From the NCBI GenBank assembly GCA_947628595.1, contig CANRAN010000009.1, positions 1 through 18,382 on the forward strand: a stretch of DNA of 18,382 nucleotides, in the 5' to 3' direction. The translations under genes and the position numbers were made by a program. The notes beneath the pieces were generated by a model. It was not told the origin of the DNA and searched no databases. It saw only the letters and a list, made by a program, of their open reading frames with translations. The first letter of the stretch is position 1; every line of letters starts with the position of its first letter. Source of the DNA: an uncultured Clostridia bacterium. Its GTDB lineage: Bacteria; Bacillota; Clostridia; Oscillospirales; Acutalibacteraceae. Below, piece after piece: positions 1 through 7,275 of this stretch.

Positions 1-70
1 CTATGAATGCCGCAACAGCAGAACGTGCGAATGCCTCATTTGACGAACGGCTTTCAAAGGTTATTGTCAT
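1..70 (-). CDS. spoIIAB: SpoIIAB anti-sigma F factor / serine kinase (N-terminal fragment, cut by window edge)
   Basis: This is the first 23 codons of the gene immediately downstream of spoIIAA; the rest lies beyond the left edge. The ATG is at 70-68, one base after the spoIIAA stop codon, so the two are translationally coupled. The visible peptide contains NEAFARSAVAAFI, which closely matches the N-terminus of SpoIIAB proteins (NESFAR..VAAF). In the known family, SpoIIAB binds and inhibits SigF and phosphorylates SpoIIAA, delaying forespore gene expression until septation. No ATP-binding motif is inside the window, so the assignment rests on this short match plus the canonical spoIIAA-spoIIAB order. 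Confidence 0.85.
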   Translation of the reverse strand, partial: MTITFESRSSNEAFARSAVAAFI

Positions 71-71
71 T

Positions 72-407
72 TCATTTAACACTTTCACTCAATTCACCAC
101 TTCTTTCCAAAACATTAAGACTGCCAAGTCCTGATAGCTCCATAATTCTCCTGAGATTCTCAGGAATACTTACAACCCTGACGCTTCCCCCGAAAAGCAG
201 CATCATCCGGTATCTTCCCATTATAAGACCAATTCCTGAGCTGTCCATAAAGTTGACAGCGGCAAAATTCAGGAAAAGACGCGACGGTTTTTTCTCTTGA
301 ATAAGTGCATCCGTCACCTCACGTATTTTCCTTGCGGTATGATGGTCAATATCGCCCGAAAGGTAAACCGTAAGCTCATTTCCGACAAATTTTGTTTTCG
401 GTATCAT
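72..407 (-). CDS. spoIIAA: Anti-anti-sigma F factor SpoIIAA (STAS domain)
   Basis: A 111-residue single STAS-domain protein, the usual family length. The characteristic loop MDSSGIG lies at residues 54-60, and the phosphorylatable serine should be Ser56 or Ser57. In sporulating Firmicutes the unphosphorylated form releases SigF from SpoIIAB, and the SpoIIAB kinase inactivates it by phosphorylation. The ATG at 407 has a strong Shine-Dalgarno AAGGAGC at 414-420. spoIIAB begins one base after its stop, so this is the start of the spoIIA operon, with sigF expected beyond the left edge. In B. subtilis the operon is SigH-driven; in the 200 bases upstream I could not find a convincing SigH or SigA promoter. 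A generic STAS anti-anti-sigma protein is the alternative, made unlikely by the spoIIAB match. Confidence 0.93.
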   Translation of the reverse strand: MIPKTKFVGNELTVYLSGDIDHHTARKIREVTDALIQEKKPSRLFLNFAAVNFMDSSGIGLIMGRYRMMLLFGGSVRVVSIPENLRRIMELSGLGSLNVLERSGELSESVK

Positions 408-540
408 ATCAAAGCTCCTTCCACTAAAATATCAAAGTAACCGAATGTCGCTTTGTACTGCTATAATAAAACAAACTATATGTATAATTTGTAAAAACAG
501 GTTATCACCTAAATTATGCATAAATAAAAAATACAAAAAA
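408..540 (-). other. spoIIA upstream region, no recognisable promoter
   Basis: This AT-rich stretch lies between the cdaR terminator and spoIIAA. On the minus strand it carries a TTTACA at about 492-497, but the nearest TATTAT-like box is some 21 bases away, too far for a normal SigA promoter. The SigH elements known for spoIIA (AGGAnnT with a GAAT -10) were looked for and not found. The terminator hairpin to its right makes read-through from cdaR unlikely to be the main source of transcription. The only site I can support is the spoIIAA ribosome binding site at 414-420. Confidence 0.4.
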
Positions 541-578
541 GGAATGCTGTATCGACTTTTATTTGATACAGCATTTCC
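541..578 (-). terminator. Rho-independent terminator of cdaA-cdaR
   Basis: Arms 541-553 and 565-578 pair over 13 base pairs with one bulged base, around an 11-base loop. On the minus strand the hairpin is followed directly by six Ts (535-540) and then a T-rich tract continuing to about 525. It begins about 30 bases after the cdaR stop codon and separates cdaAR from spoIIA. The plus-strand side also has some T-richness, but no plus-strand gene needs it. Confidence 0.93.
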
Positions 579-607
579 GCTTTATATTCTTTTTTCGGCT
601 CGAACGG

Positions 608-1894
608 CTACGGACTCGTATTAGAGTTTTTTGAGGTATCCTCTACATTGACATCAACCTCGTAATTTCCATATACCCAACAGGTCTGATATTTACTGTT
701 GATATTCACCTTAAGCGGAACACTTCCATACCCTGAAAAACTTACCTTTGTAGACATATCAACCAATGCAGTTACCTTTGATGCTGTCAAGGTGTCGATC
801 TGACTTTTCAGTCCGACAATTGTTATATCAATGGACTTTGTCGAAACTGTTGTTTTACGGTTCTCACTTTCGTTTATCACATTAAAGGATTTCAGCGTCA
901 GCTCTTTTGTTGCAAGCTGCCCCGAATCAAATGTCACATCAGCAGAAGTTATCTGATTAAGATTTCTTATTCCCGAAGGTATTACAAGATCGACATTAAT
1001 CTTATTATTCATCGGATTTATCTTTGAAATATCTATATCAGCTGTGCTTATATATGATATCTCATCGGTAACATCCTTCGGTACTGCTATACGTATTGAG
1101 GACGGCTCAATCTTAATGAAGCTGCTGTCATATACAAACGAATCAGGTGCATTTATTATATTAGGTACTATATCTACCGTTTGTATCTCCAGTATCGGCA
1201 CAGTTGCGCTCACAGTAGTAGTGTCCACAGTTATATTATCAAGCGGTATTTTCTCACCTGCCGCATCCCTCAATACAATATTTGCCTCCACTGTCTGGGT
1301 TTCCGTTATAGGCTCTGTAAATCTATATTCCGCATCCGCTTCAGCTATACTGTTTACAATACTTTCCGCACCCTTAACCGTGACAGTTTGTTTGGCGAGA
1401 GTAGTTGTAGCAGCGTAATTATTTTCTCCGACAGAGCTTACGTCAATCTTATCCGTAATGTTTATTTCCTTTTCGGCATATCTATCAACATATACCTCTA
1501 TTGATGACGGCCTTACCGTTGAATCAAAATTATAATCATTTTTTATACTGCCCTTTTTCGGAACGAGATTTACAGTATATGTTCCCGGCTCAGTTATTTC
1601 ACTTGTATCCGATGCGGTAATATACATATCACTGCTTGTAACACTCGCAACAACAAGCGAATTTCCCGATATCCGAACCTCCGCTGTCTGCCCCTCAATT
1701 CCGAAAAATTTCAGATCATTCCCAAGCTCAGGCATCGTTATGGGTATGTCTGTTACCGTCAGAGAACGTGTTTCTTGAGATGTCATGGAAACATTTATCC
1801 ATATTCCAAAGGCAAGTATAACGGAAAACAGCATAACAAACCTGTCATTGTAAAGGAGCTTGCCTATTTTGAACTTACTTTTTTTCCCTTTCAT
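608..1894 (-). CDS. cdaR: CdaR (YbbR-domain) regulator of the diadenylate cyclase CdaA
   Basis: A 428-residue protein with a short basic cytoplasmic N-terminus, one membrane segment (about residues 18-36) and a long extracytoplasmic part. That part is made of repeated beta-rich YbbR-like modules, recognisable from recurring hydrophobic/Ser/Thr strands and the closing VPL-type strand. Family knowledge: CdaR is encoded with CdaA, binds it at the membrane and modulates c-di-AMP synthesis. The ATG at 1894 lies inside the end of cdaA (20-base overlap), with AGGGGAG a few bases upstream, so the pair is coupled. The C-terminus is Ser/Asn-rich and low in complexity. In many Firmicutes glmM follows; here a terminator and spoIIA follow instead. 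Confidence 0.9.
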   Translation of the reverse strand: MKGKKSKFKIGKLLYNDRFVMLFSVILAFGIWINVSMTSQETRSLTVTDIPITMPELGNDLKFFGIEGQTAEVRISGNSLVVASVTSSDMYITASDTSEITEPGTYTVNLVPKKGSIKNDYNFDSTVRPSSIEVYVDRYAEKEINITDKIDVSSVGENNYAATTTLAKQTVTVKGAESIVNSIAEADAEYRFTEPITETQTVEANIVLRDAAGEKIPLDNITVDTTTVSATVPILEIQTVDIVPNIINAPDSFVYDSSFIKIEPSSIRIAVPKDVTDEISYISTADIDISKINPMNNKINVDLVIPSGIRNLNQITSADVTFDSGQLATKELTLKSFNVINESENRKTTVSTKSIDITIVGLKSQIDTLTASKVTALVDMSTKVSFSGYGSVPLKVNINSKYQTCWVYGNYEVDVNVEDTSKNSNTSP

Positions 1895-2771
1895 TTTTTC
1901 TCCCCTTCATTATGCCGTTAAAAATCGGTATTCTGTCTGATTTTTCCGTTTCAGCGGGTATCAGCTCAGTTTCAAGAGCCGTACTCAAGGTTTCGCGTGT
2001 ATAATTTCTTGTGAAAATACCGTTCTTTGCAACAGAAATCATTCCCGTTTCCTCCGAAACAACAACCACTATCGCATCACTGTTTTCACTGATTCCCAGT
2101 GCCGCACGGTGCCTTGTTCCGAGATCCGCACTTATATCATTGTTTTTTGTAAGCGGTAGAATACAGCCTGCGGCATGAATCTTCCCGTCACGCACTATCA
2201 TTGCTCCGTCATGCAGCGGTGCCTTATTGAAAAAGATATTTCCTATCATCTGAACTGACGGCTCGGCATCTATTATGGTACCCGTATCAATAATTTCTCC
2301 AAGCTTTGTCTGTCTTTCAAATACTATAAGTGCGCCGGTTTTGGATTTTTGGAAATTATTTGCAACCTCGACCACAGCATTTATACATTTGCGTACCTGT
2401 TTCAAATATCCCTCCTCTACATTTGAGGATGAGATACCATTCCAGTATTTTCCTATTTTACTTCTTCCGATATGCTCAAGTGCACTTCTGAGCTCCGGCT
2501 GAAATACAATAAGCACCGCAAGCACGGAAAACTGAAAAAATGATGTAAATAGAGAATTAAGCATTTTCAAATTAAAAATACTTGAAAGTGCGAAAGCAAC
2601 CAGCAGTATAACTATTCCCTTGACAAGCTGCTCCGCCCTTGTTTCACGCATAATTTTGATAAGGCTGTATATGATAAACGATACTATAAGTATATCAAGA
2701 ACATCAGTCACCTTAAAAACCATTAAAACGGCAACTATTGAATTATAAAGAGAGCTTATTGCTTCCCACAT
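1875..2771 (-). CDS. cdaA: Diadenylate cyclase CdaA (DisA_N domain), c-di-AMP synthase
   Basis: A 298-residue membrane protein that joins two ATP into c-di-AMP, the second messenger for potassium, osmotic and cell-wall homeostasis. Three hydrophobic helices occupy roughly residues 10-38, 49-68 and 72-91. The cyclase domain follows, with the catalytic DGA motif at 188-190 (in PLHDGA) and the RHR motif at 220-222 (in GTRHRAALG), both intact. Length is slightly above the usual ~270-280 because of a charged C-terminal tail. The ATG at 2771 has GGGGG at 2779-2783 seven bases upstream, and a sigma-A promoter lies just before that. It is followed by, and overlaps, cdaR. The identification is very secure. 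Confidence 0.96.
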   Translation of the reverse strand: MWEAISSLYNSIVAVLMVFKVTDVLDILIVSFIIYSLIKIMRETRAEQLVKGIVILLVAFALSSIFNLKMLNSLFTSFFQFSVLAVLIVFQPELRSALEHIGRSKIGKYWNGISSSNVEEGYLKQVRKCINAVVEVANNFQKSKTGALIVFERQTKLGEIIDTGTIIDAEPSVQMIGNIFFNKAPLHDGAMIVRDGKIHAAGCILPLTKNNDISADLGTRHRAALGISENSDAIVVVVSEETGMISVAKNGIFTRNYTRETLSTALETELIPAETEKSDRIPIFNGIMKGRKNEREKK

Positions 2772-2807
2772 TTTTAATCCCCCGAAAACTAAAAATATTC
2801 CTATACT

Positions 2808-2835
2808 ATTTTATCACACCATTTAATTTTAGCAA
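2808..2835 (-). promoter_or_regulatory. Sigma-A promoter of cdaA-cdaR (extended -10)
   Basis: On the minus strand a TTGCTA -35 (2835-2830) and a TAAAAT -10 (2813-2808) are separated by 16 bases. A TG dinucleotide one base upstream of the -10 makes an extended -10 element. The predicted start is near 2801, about 30 bases before the cdaA start codon. The amidohydrolase upstream has no clear terminator, so some read-through into cdaA is possible. Confidence 0.65.
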
Positions 2836-2860
2836 CAGTTTTTTGCCACTTTTTCATATT

Positions 2861-3667
2861 TCACAATTCAAAAAGCCTTTTTGCATTCTTATACATAAGC
2901 TTTTTATATGATTCCTCCGAAATAAGTGTCTTAAGCTCATTAAAATAAGGCAGGTACATTGAGGGCTGACCCATTCTGTTTTCTGCATAAGTATCCTTTC
3001 CGTCTATGGGATTATCGCTTCCGAACATTATCCTATCATCATTCACCTCATTAATGAATTTTATTGTGCTTTCCACCGGTACCCAAGCCGTATCTCCGTA
3101 AAGATTCGGCAGCTCCCCGATAAGCTTAATAGCCTCAGTATTATCCGTTCCGAGACCCATATGAACCATGACAAAATTAATATCCGGATGACGCATTGCC
3201 ATATTATACACACGCTTGCAGGATGCTGCATCGGAACCTCCCGTATGGGATACAACAGGCAGCGAAAATACCCTTGCAAGCTCCATATATCCGTCCATTT
3301 TTTTATCATCGAACGGGAAGTTTGAATGATACGGGTGGAATTTCAATGCCTTTATATATTTCCTGTTTGCCTCTATAAAATTATATAACCCATTATCCGC
3401 ACATTCCCCGAAAGGCTTAAGCCAAAGTGCAGCACCTATTTTATCGGGATATCTTTTTGCAAAATCCACTGCACACCTCGCACATTCAAGCTGAGAAAAC
3501 TGTTTCCCAAACGGTATGGGATTGAGGTCTCCGTCAAATTCCGCCGCACGGCAATCTGAAACAATACTATAATCGATACCATACCTTTCCATTGAATATA
3601 GAACATCTTCTTCTTTCATATCAAATTCAAGCATTTTTCCTATATGCACATGGGTATCAATAATCAT
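2861..3667 (-). CDS. Metal-dependent amidohydrolase (amidohydrolase-2 family, TIM barrel)
   Basis: A 268-residue amidohydrolase-superfamily enzyme; the substrate cannot be read from the sequence. The metal-binding set is complete: DTHVH at the N-terminus (His6, His8), KFHP (His111), SHTGG (His141), VHMG (His169) and FGSDNP (Asp218), in the order expected for the barrel. I use the ATG at 3667, where the conserved MIIDTHVHIG begins and a GGTGAT Shine-Dalgarno sits a few bases upstream. The frame stays open for 49 more codons, but these would run into nrdR and look non-homologous. It follows nrdR by 46 bases and probably shares its transcript. No signal peptide, so cytoplasmic. Decarboxylases of the ACMSD type belong to the same family and are an alternative chemistry. 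Confidence 0.88.
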   Translation of the reverse strand: MIIDTHVHIGKMLEFDMKEEDVLYSMERYGIDYSIVSDCRAAEFDGDLNPIPFGKQFSQLECARCAVDFAKRYPDKIGAALWLKPFGECADNGLYNFIEANRKYIKALKFHPYHSNFPFDDKKMDGYMELARVFSLPVVSHTGGSDAASCKRVYNMAMRHPDINFVMVHMGLGTDNTEAIKLIGELPNLYGDTAWVPVESTIKFINEVNDDRIMFGSDNPIDGKDTYAENRMGQPSMYLPYFNELKTLISEESYKKLMYKNAKRLFEL

Positions 3668-3713
3668 AAAAATCACCGTCGTTCCTATAAAAATTAGTCG
3701 TAATATCAAGCCT

Positions 3714-4169
3714 TCATTTTTCATCAAGCAGCTTTTGCAGCTCTTCCATAAAGGAATGTATATCCTTGAATTGCTTATATACAGAGGCAAAACGGACATA
3801 CGCAACCTCGTCAAGATCCTTCAGACATTCCATTGCATATTCTCCCACCATGGAGGATGGTATTTCTCTGTCCACATTGCTGTACACCTTTATTTCAACC
3901 CTATCGATAACTGCCTCGATTGCCTCAACAGAAACAGGTCTTTTCTCACAAGCACGCAGAATACCGTTTGTAAGCTTTTCCCTGCTGAACGGTTCCCTTG
4001 AATTATCCCTTTTTATTACCATCATCGGCGTTGATTCCACTATTTCATATGTTGTAAAGCGTTTCAAACAATTAAAGCACTCACGCCGTCTTCTTATTCT
4101 CTCGCCGTCATCAGTCGGTCTTGAATCAACAACCTTACTGTCTTCACAGCCGCAATACGGACATCTCAT
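3714..4169 (-). CDS. nrdR: Ribonucleotide reductase transcriptional repressor NrdR
   Basis: A 151-residue protein of exactly the family size. The N-terminal zinc ribbon has Cys3/Cys6 and Cys31/Cys34 (CPYC...CFNC) and the conserved RRRREC segment between them; an ATP-cone domain spans about residues 46-136. NrdR senses ATP/dATP and represses ribonucleotide reductase genes by binding paired NrdR boxes. The ATG at 4169 has AAGGGGAG upstream at normal spacing. No nrd gene is in the window, and I saw no clear pair of NrdR boxes in its own promoter. The downstream amidohydrolase is probably co-transcribed. Confidence 0.97.
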   Translation of the reverse strand: MRCPYCGCEDSKVVDSRPTDDGERIRRRRECFNCLKRFTTYEIVESTPMMVIKRDNSREPFSREKLTNGILRACEKRPVSVEAIEAVIDRVEIKVYSNVDREIPSSMVGEYAMECLKDLDEVAYVRFASVYKQFKDIHSFMEELQKLLDEK

Positions 4170-4222
4170 AAATCTTCTCCCCTTATCTGAACTATTTTTC
4201 GCTCCACGGTTTACCTATACTA

Positions 4223-4251
4223 ATAATAAAACTTTCAACACCGTATGTCAA
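4223..4251 (-). promoter_or_regulatory. Sigma-A promoter of nrdR
   Basis: On the minus strand a perfect TTGACA (4251-4246) and a TATTAT -10 (4228-4223) are separated by exactly 17 bases. The -35 lies only seven bases beyond the histidine kinase stop codon. There is therefore no room for a terminator, and read-through from the two-component operon into nrdR is plausible. Confidence 0.85.
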
Positions 4252-4258
4252 ACACTAA

Positions 4259-5455
4259 TCATAGTGTTACAATAAATTCTGCCCATTTTCCGTATTCGCT
4301 TTGTACGGAAATACTCCCCTTATGTCTTTTTACAATCTCGCTTGCAATGGATAAGCCCAACCCATAACCTCCGCTTTCACCGTTCCTTACCTCATCAACA
4401 CGATAAAAACGCTCAAATACCTTATCAAGCTTATCGCTCGGAATACCTATTCCGGTATTATATACCTCAATAATTTTTTTCCCCGAACGGGTATATAGCT
4501 TTACACTTATTTCACCGTTTTCATCGGAGTATTTTATGGCATTGTCTATAAGTATTGTCAAAATATGCTTTATTGAGCTTTTATCTCCCCTGTATTTAAT
4601 ATCGGGCTGTATATTAGTTTCATATTTCTTTCCTAATTCAAACATACGGCTTTCAAATGGCAGAGCTGTCTGCAAAACCAGCTCGGAAAGATTAAACTCC
4701 CCAAATACAAGCTTATGTCCGCTTTTATCCTCAAGTCTTGCCAGCGAAAGCAACTCATTTACAAGTTCGTTCAGCCTTTCAGAATCATTTTTGATATATG
4801 CCAGCCATTTATTATCACCTATTTCCGCCTTGAGTACATCGGCGTTTGCATTTATAACCGCAATGGGTGTTTTTAGTTCATGGCTTGCATTGGATATAAA
4901 AAGTTTCTGCTTATCAAATGTTACTTTCACAGGATGCACAAGCCAAAATGATAGGCACAGAGCCAATAAAAAAAACAAAATTACGGAAAATCCGCCGATT
5001 ATCAGCGTATTAATAAAAAGACTGTTGTTCTGCTGCATAATCGTGCTAACATCTATAAAGACTACTATCACACCATATACCTTTTCCTTTATAAGATATG
5101 CATAATTTCCTATATATCCGTCATCATTGCCTGACGAAAAGGCCTGATTTGCATACTCTATAAGCAATTTTTTATCTACGTCCTTACTTTGGTTTATTGT
5201 GATTTCAACACTTCCGTTTGTTCCTATCTTCACCGCAAAGCTTTCGGAATATATGTAATCAGAGGCATGGTATGGATCAAAGCCTGTACTTATACCCATA
5301 CCGTTTAGTTCCGCAAGCCTTTCAAGTGAGCGTTTTATTTTATTATTGTTATAAAGTTGTGACATTACATTTATTGCAAGCATAACAATAATCAGTGATA
5401 ATGTGAGAAGAACAGTAATAATAATTACTATCTTTTGCTGCAGCTTTTTTATCAT
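4259..5455 (-). CDS. Sensor histidine kinase of a two-component system
   Basis: A 398-residue membrane kinase. TM1 spans about residues 8-31, an extracytoplasmic sensor region of about 115 residues follows, and TM2 covers about 147-173. The HisKA phosphoacceptor is His192 in SNASHELKTP. The HATPase domain has an N box around Asn305 (DNAIKYS), a G1 box near 334-338 (NTGIGIP) and a G2 box near 362-368 (GGYGLGLS). Only about 18 residues separate TM2 from the H box, so the HAMP domain common in this class is missing. The gene starts two bases after the response regulator's stop and is its obvious partner. The signal sensed is unknown. Confidence 0.95.
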   Translation of the reverse strand: MIKKLQQKIVIIITVLLTLSLIIVMLAINVMSQLYNNNKIKRSLERLAELNGMGISTGFDPYHASDYIYSESFAVKIGTNGSVEITINQSKDVDKKLLIEYANQAFSSGNDDGYIGNYAYLIKEKVYGVIVVFIDVSTIMQQNNSLFINTLIIGGFSVILFFLLALCLSFWLVHPVKVTFDKQKLFISNASHELKTPIAVINANADVLKAEIGDNKWLAYIKNDSERLNELVNELLSLARLEDKSGHKLVFGEFNLSELVLQTALPFESRMFELGKKYETNIQPDIKYRGDKSSIKHILTILIDNAIKYSDENGEISVKLYTRSGKKIIEVYNTGIGIPSDKLDKVFERFYRVDEVRNGESGGYGLGLSIASEIVKRHKGSISVQSEYGKWAEFIVTL

Positions 5456-5457
5456 AA

Positions 5458-6129
5458 TTATGATACCTCAAGACAATAGCCCAATCCCCTGCGTGTTTTT
5501 ATATGCACCCTTGAATGTACGAGTTGTAATTTTTTTCTGAGAAAGGATATATATACCTCAACATTATTGTATGCACTTTCATCGGAATTTTCCCATATCT
5601 CATTAACAAAGCTCTCCTTTGTCACTATATGTCCTGTATTGGATATCAGAATCTCCAGCATACGAAGTTCCTTTCTTCCGAGAACCACTGTATTAATTCC
5701 GCAAATAAGCTCAAATTTCTTAAGGTCAAGGACTATATCCCCGAATTTAGGATTTATATCGGTTGCCTGACTTATCCTCCTTGCTATCGCCCTTATCCTT
5801 GCTAAAAGCTCCCCTGTTTCAAAAGGTTTAGTAAGGTAGTCGTCCGCTCCGCAGTCAAGACCGTTTATCTTATCCTCGACCTCCGATTTTGCCGTCAGAA
5901 GAAGCACAGGCATATCTATTTCCTTTACCCTTATATAGCTCAGAACATCAAGTCCGTTCATAAGCGGAAGCATTATATCGAGTATCATACAGTCATACTT
6001 TCCTGTCAATGCCTTTTCAAGTCCGCTTTTTCCGTCAAAGGCAAGCTCAACCGAGTATCCCTCCCTCCTCAGAATTTCACCGAGTGCCTCGGCAAGTCCC
6101 TTTTCATCCTCTACAATCAGTATTTTCAT
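5458..6129 (-). CDS. OmpR/PhoB-family response regulator
   Basis: A 223-residue regulator. The receiver domain (1-115) has acidic Glu7-Asp8, phosphoacceptor Asp51 in LDIMLPLMNG, Thr79 and Lys101. The winged-helix DNA-binding domain spans about 120-222 and ends in the typical RRGLGYCLE. I start it at the ATG at 6129, where GGGGA lies at proper spacing and MKILIVEDE matches family N-termini. A GTG four codons earlier (6141) overlaps that Shine-Dalgarno and has none of its own. It sits 29 bases after the Nudix gene and two bases before its kinase, so all three are likely one operon. Target genes are not evident. Confidence 0.95.
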   Translation of the reverse strand: MKILIVEDEKGLAEALGEILRREGYSVELAFDGKSGLEKALTGKYDCMILDIMLPLMNGLDVLSYIRVKEIDMPVLLLTAKSEVEDKINGLDCGADDYLTKPFETGELLARIRAIARRISQATDINPKFGDIVLDLKKFELICGINTVVLGRKELRMLEILISNTGHIVTKESFVNEIWENSDESAYNNVEVYISFLRKKLQLVHSRVHIKTRRGLGYCLEVS

Positions 6130-6158
6130 ATCTATCCCCACTTTTGCATTTCAAATAA

Positions 6159-7052
6159 TCACTCTGTAAGCCATTTTCTTCGGTATAGCCTTGACGGTCT
6201 GTGTCCTGCATCCGAAGTCATTTTATCTGTCGGCTCGGTCAGCACGGAATACTTCCTCCTGAATGCAGCCTTGAGCTGCTCCTTGCCGAGTATTATCTCA
6301 TAGACCCTTTGTAAATCCGTAAGTGTAAAATATTCCGGCATAAGATTAAGTGCTATATCGGTATATTTTACCTTTCCCCTGAGCCTTTCGAGTGCATAAA
6401 TAATTATTCTTACGTGATCAAAGGCTATACCATTATTTTCGGTAATTTCATAGGTGTTTTTCACACCCCTGTCATTTCTCAGAATTGTATGCCTTACCTT
6501 TCCCGAAAGTATGATATCCCCGCATATAAGCTCAAGCTTATATTCCGTTACTTTCTTTAAGCCGTCCTCAAGCTCGTTTATGATTTCCTCTGTCGCACAA
6601 GTTTTCACAGTGAACCATTCCGCCTGCCTTGCATCATCCCCTGCTTCAACTGAAATTTTTCCGCTGTCTGCAAGTGCAAGATATGAACAGCTCATAACCC
6701 ACATTCTCGGGTCACGCTCAGGTTCGCTGAATGTGTAAAGCTGCTCAAGATATATATTATCAACCCCTGTTTCCTCTTTCAGTTCACGCATTGCAGCCTG
6801 TTCTGTTGTTTCATCAGGGTTCACAAAACCGCCCGGCAGCGCCCATGAGCCGAGATAAGGGTGTCCTCCCCGCTTAATAAGAAGTATTTTCAGTTCCTTT
6901 CCGGGAAGCTTTCTGTAATTATCCTCCTTTGTCTGTGTAACCGTGAATATAACCGTGTCCACTGCCACACTCGGTCTTTCATAATCTCCCGGACGATATG
7001 CGGCAAGAAATTGCTCCTCTGTCAGTCCGTTTTTGTCCTTTAATTCTTCCAT
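6159..7052 (-). CDS. Nudix hydrolase with C-terminal NrtR-like winged-helix domain
   Basis: A 297-residue two-domain protein. The N-terminal part (about 25-200) is a Nudix domain with a complete Nudix box at residues 75-97 (G-x5-E81-x7-REL-x-EE-x-GV). The C-terminal part (about 205-292) has the FDH..II.YALERLRGK.., LTDLQRVYE and FRRK...L segments typical of NrtR-type DNA-binding domains. Family knowledge: NrtR proteins sense ADP-ribose and control NAD metabolism; some members keep ADP-ribose pyrophosphatase activity, others lose the Nudix residues. The intact box here suggests an active enzyme, possibly bifunctional. The ATG at 7052 has AGGAGA at good spacing behind a perfect consensus promoter. 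The downstream neighbours are a two-component system; no NAD genes are visible. Confidence 0.88.
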   Translation of the reverse strand: MEELKDKNGLTEEQFLAAYRPGDYERPSVAVDTVIFTVTQTKEDNYRKLPGKELKILLIKRGGHPYLGSWALPGGFVNPDETTEQAAMRELKEETGVDNIYLEQLYTFSEPERDPRMWVMSCSYLALADSGKISVEAGDDARQAEWFTVKTCATEEIINELEDGLKKVTEYKLELICGDIILSGKVRHTILRNDRGVKNTYEITENNGIAFDHVRIIIYALERLRGKVKYTDIALNLMPEYFTLTDLQRVYEIILGKEQLKAAFRRKYSVLTEPTDKMTSDAGHRPSRLYRRKWLTE

Positions 7053-7094
7053 ATCAATCTCCTGTTAGTATTTGTTTAATAATATCATAACAAT

Positions 7095-7123
7095 ATTATA
7101 GTACATACATTTTTTTGTGTCAA
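7095..7123 (-). promoter_or_regulatory. Perfect-consensus sigma-A promoter of the Nudix/two-component operon
   Basis: On the minus strand TTGACA (7123-7118) and TATAAT (7100-7095) are separated by exactly 17 bases, with an A-tract inside the spacer. The predicted start near 7088 leaves a leader of about 36 bases. It is divergent from the dCMP deaminase promoter, whose -35 lies about 90 bases away. Confidence 0.9.
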
Positions 7124-7212
7124 CGAATTTTTTTGAAAAGTGCAAAAAAATCATGTGATATTCCGTTATATGTCAGGATATAATTTTTCATAATTCAAAA
7201 GCTGTTTTTCTC

Positions 7213-7242
7213 TTGCATTTAGTGCAGTTTTTATTATATAAT
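7213..7242 (+). promoter_or_regulatory. Sigma-A promoter of the dCMP deaminase-pyrKD operon
   Basis: A TTGCAT -35 (7213-7218) and a perfect TATAAT -10 (7237-7242) are separated by 18 bases. The predicted start near 7249 gives a leader of about 26 bases. That is too short for a PyrR attenuator or riboswitch, so pyrimidine control of this operon, if any, must act elsewhere. Confidence 0.75.
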
Positions 7243-7275
7243 TGTTTTTATAGGGAGAATTAAGGGGGGAAAATT

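Noticed and set aside
7..300. 97-codon plus-strand open frame at the left edge
   Set aside because: Antisense to spoIIAA and spoIIAB, both identified by family motifs.
3668..3814. 49-codon N-terminal extension of the amidohydrolase
   Set aside because: It overlaps nrdR, lacks a ribosome binding site, and precedes the conserved MIIDTHVH start that has its own GGTGAT.
3766..4275. A 169-codon plus-strand open frame antisense to nrdR
   Set aside because: Antisense to a full-length NrdR, with no recognisable domain; explained by codon bias of the real gene.
7156..7184. A second plus-strand promoter with TATAAT at 7179-7184
   Set aside because: No acceptable -35 at 16-18 bases upstream and it is farther from the gene than the better promoter at 7213-7242.
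7243..7275. PyrR attenuator or riboswitch before the pyrimidine genes
   Set aside because: The leader is about 26 bases and contains only the Shine-Dalgarno; there is no room for antiterminator or terminator hairpins.
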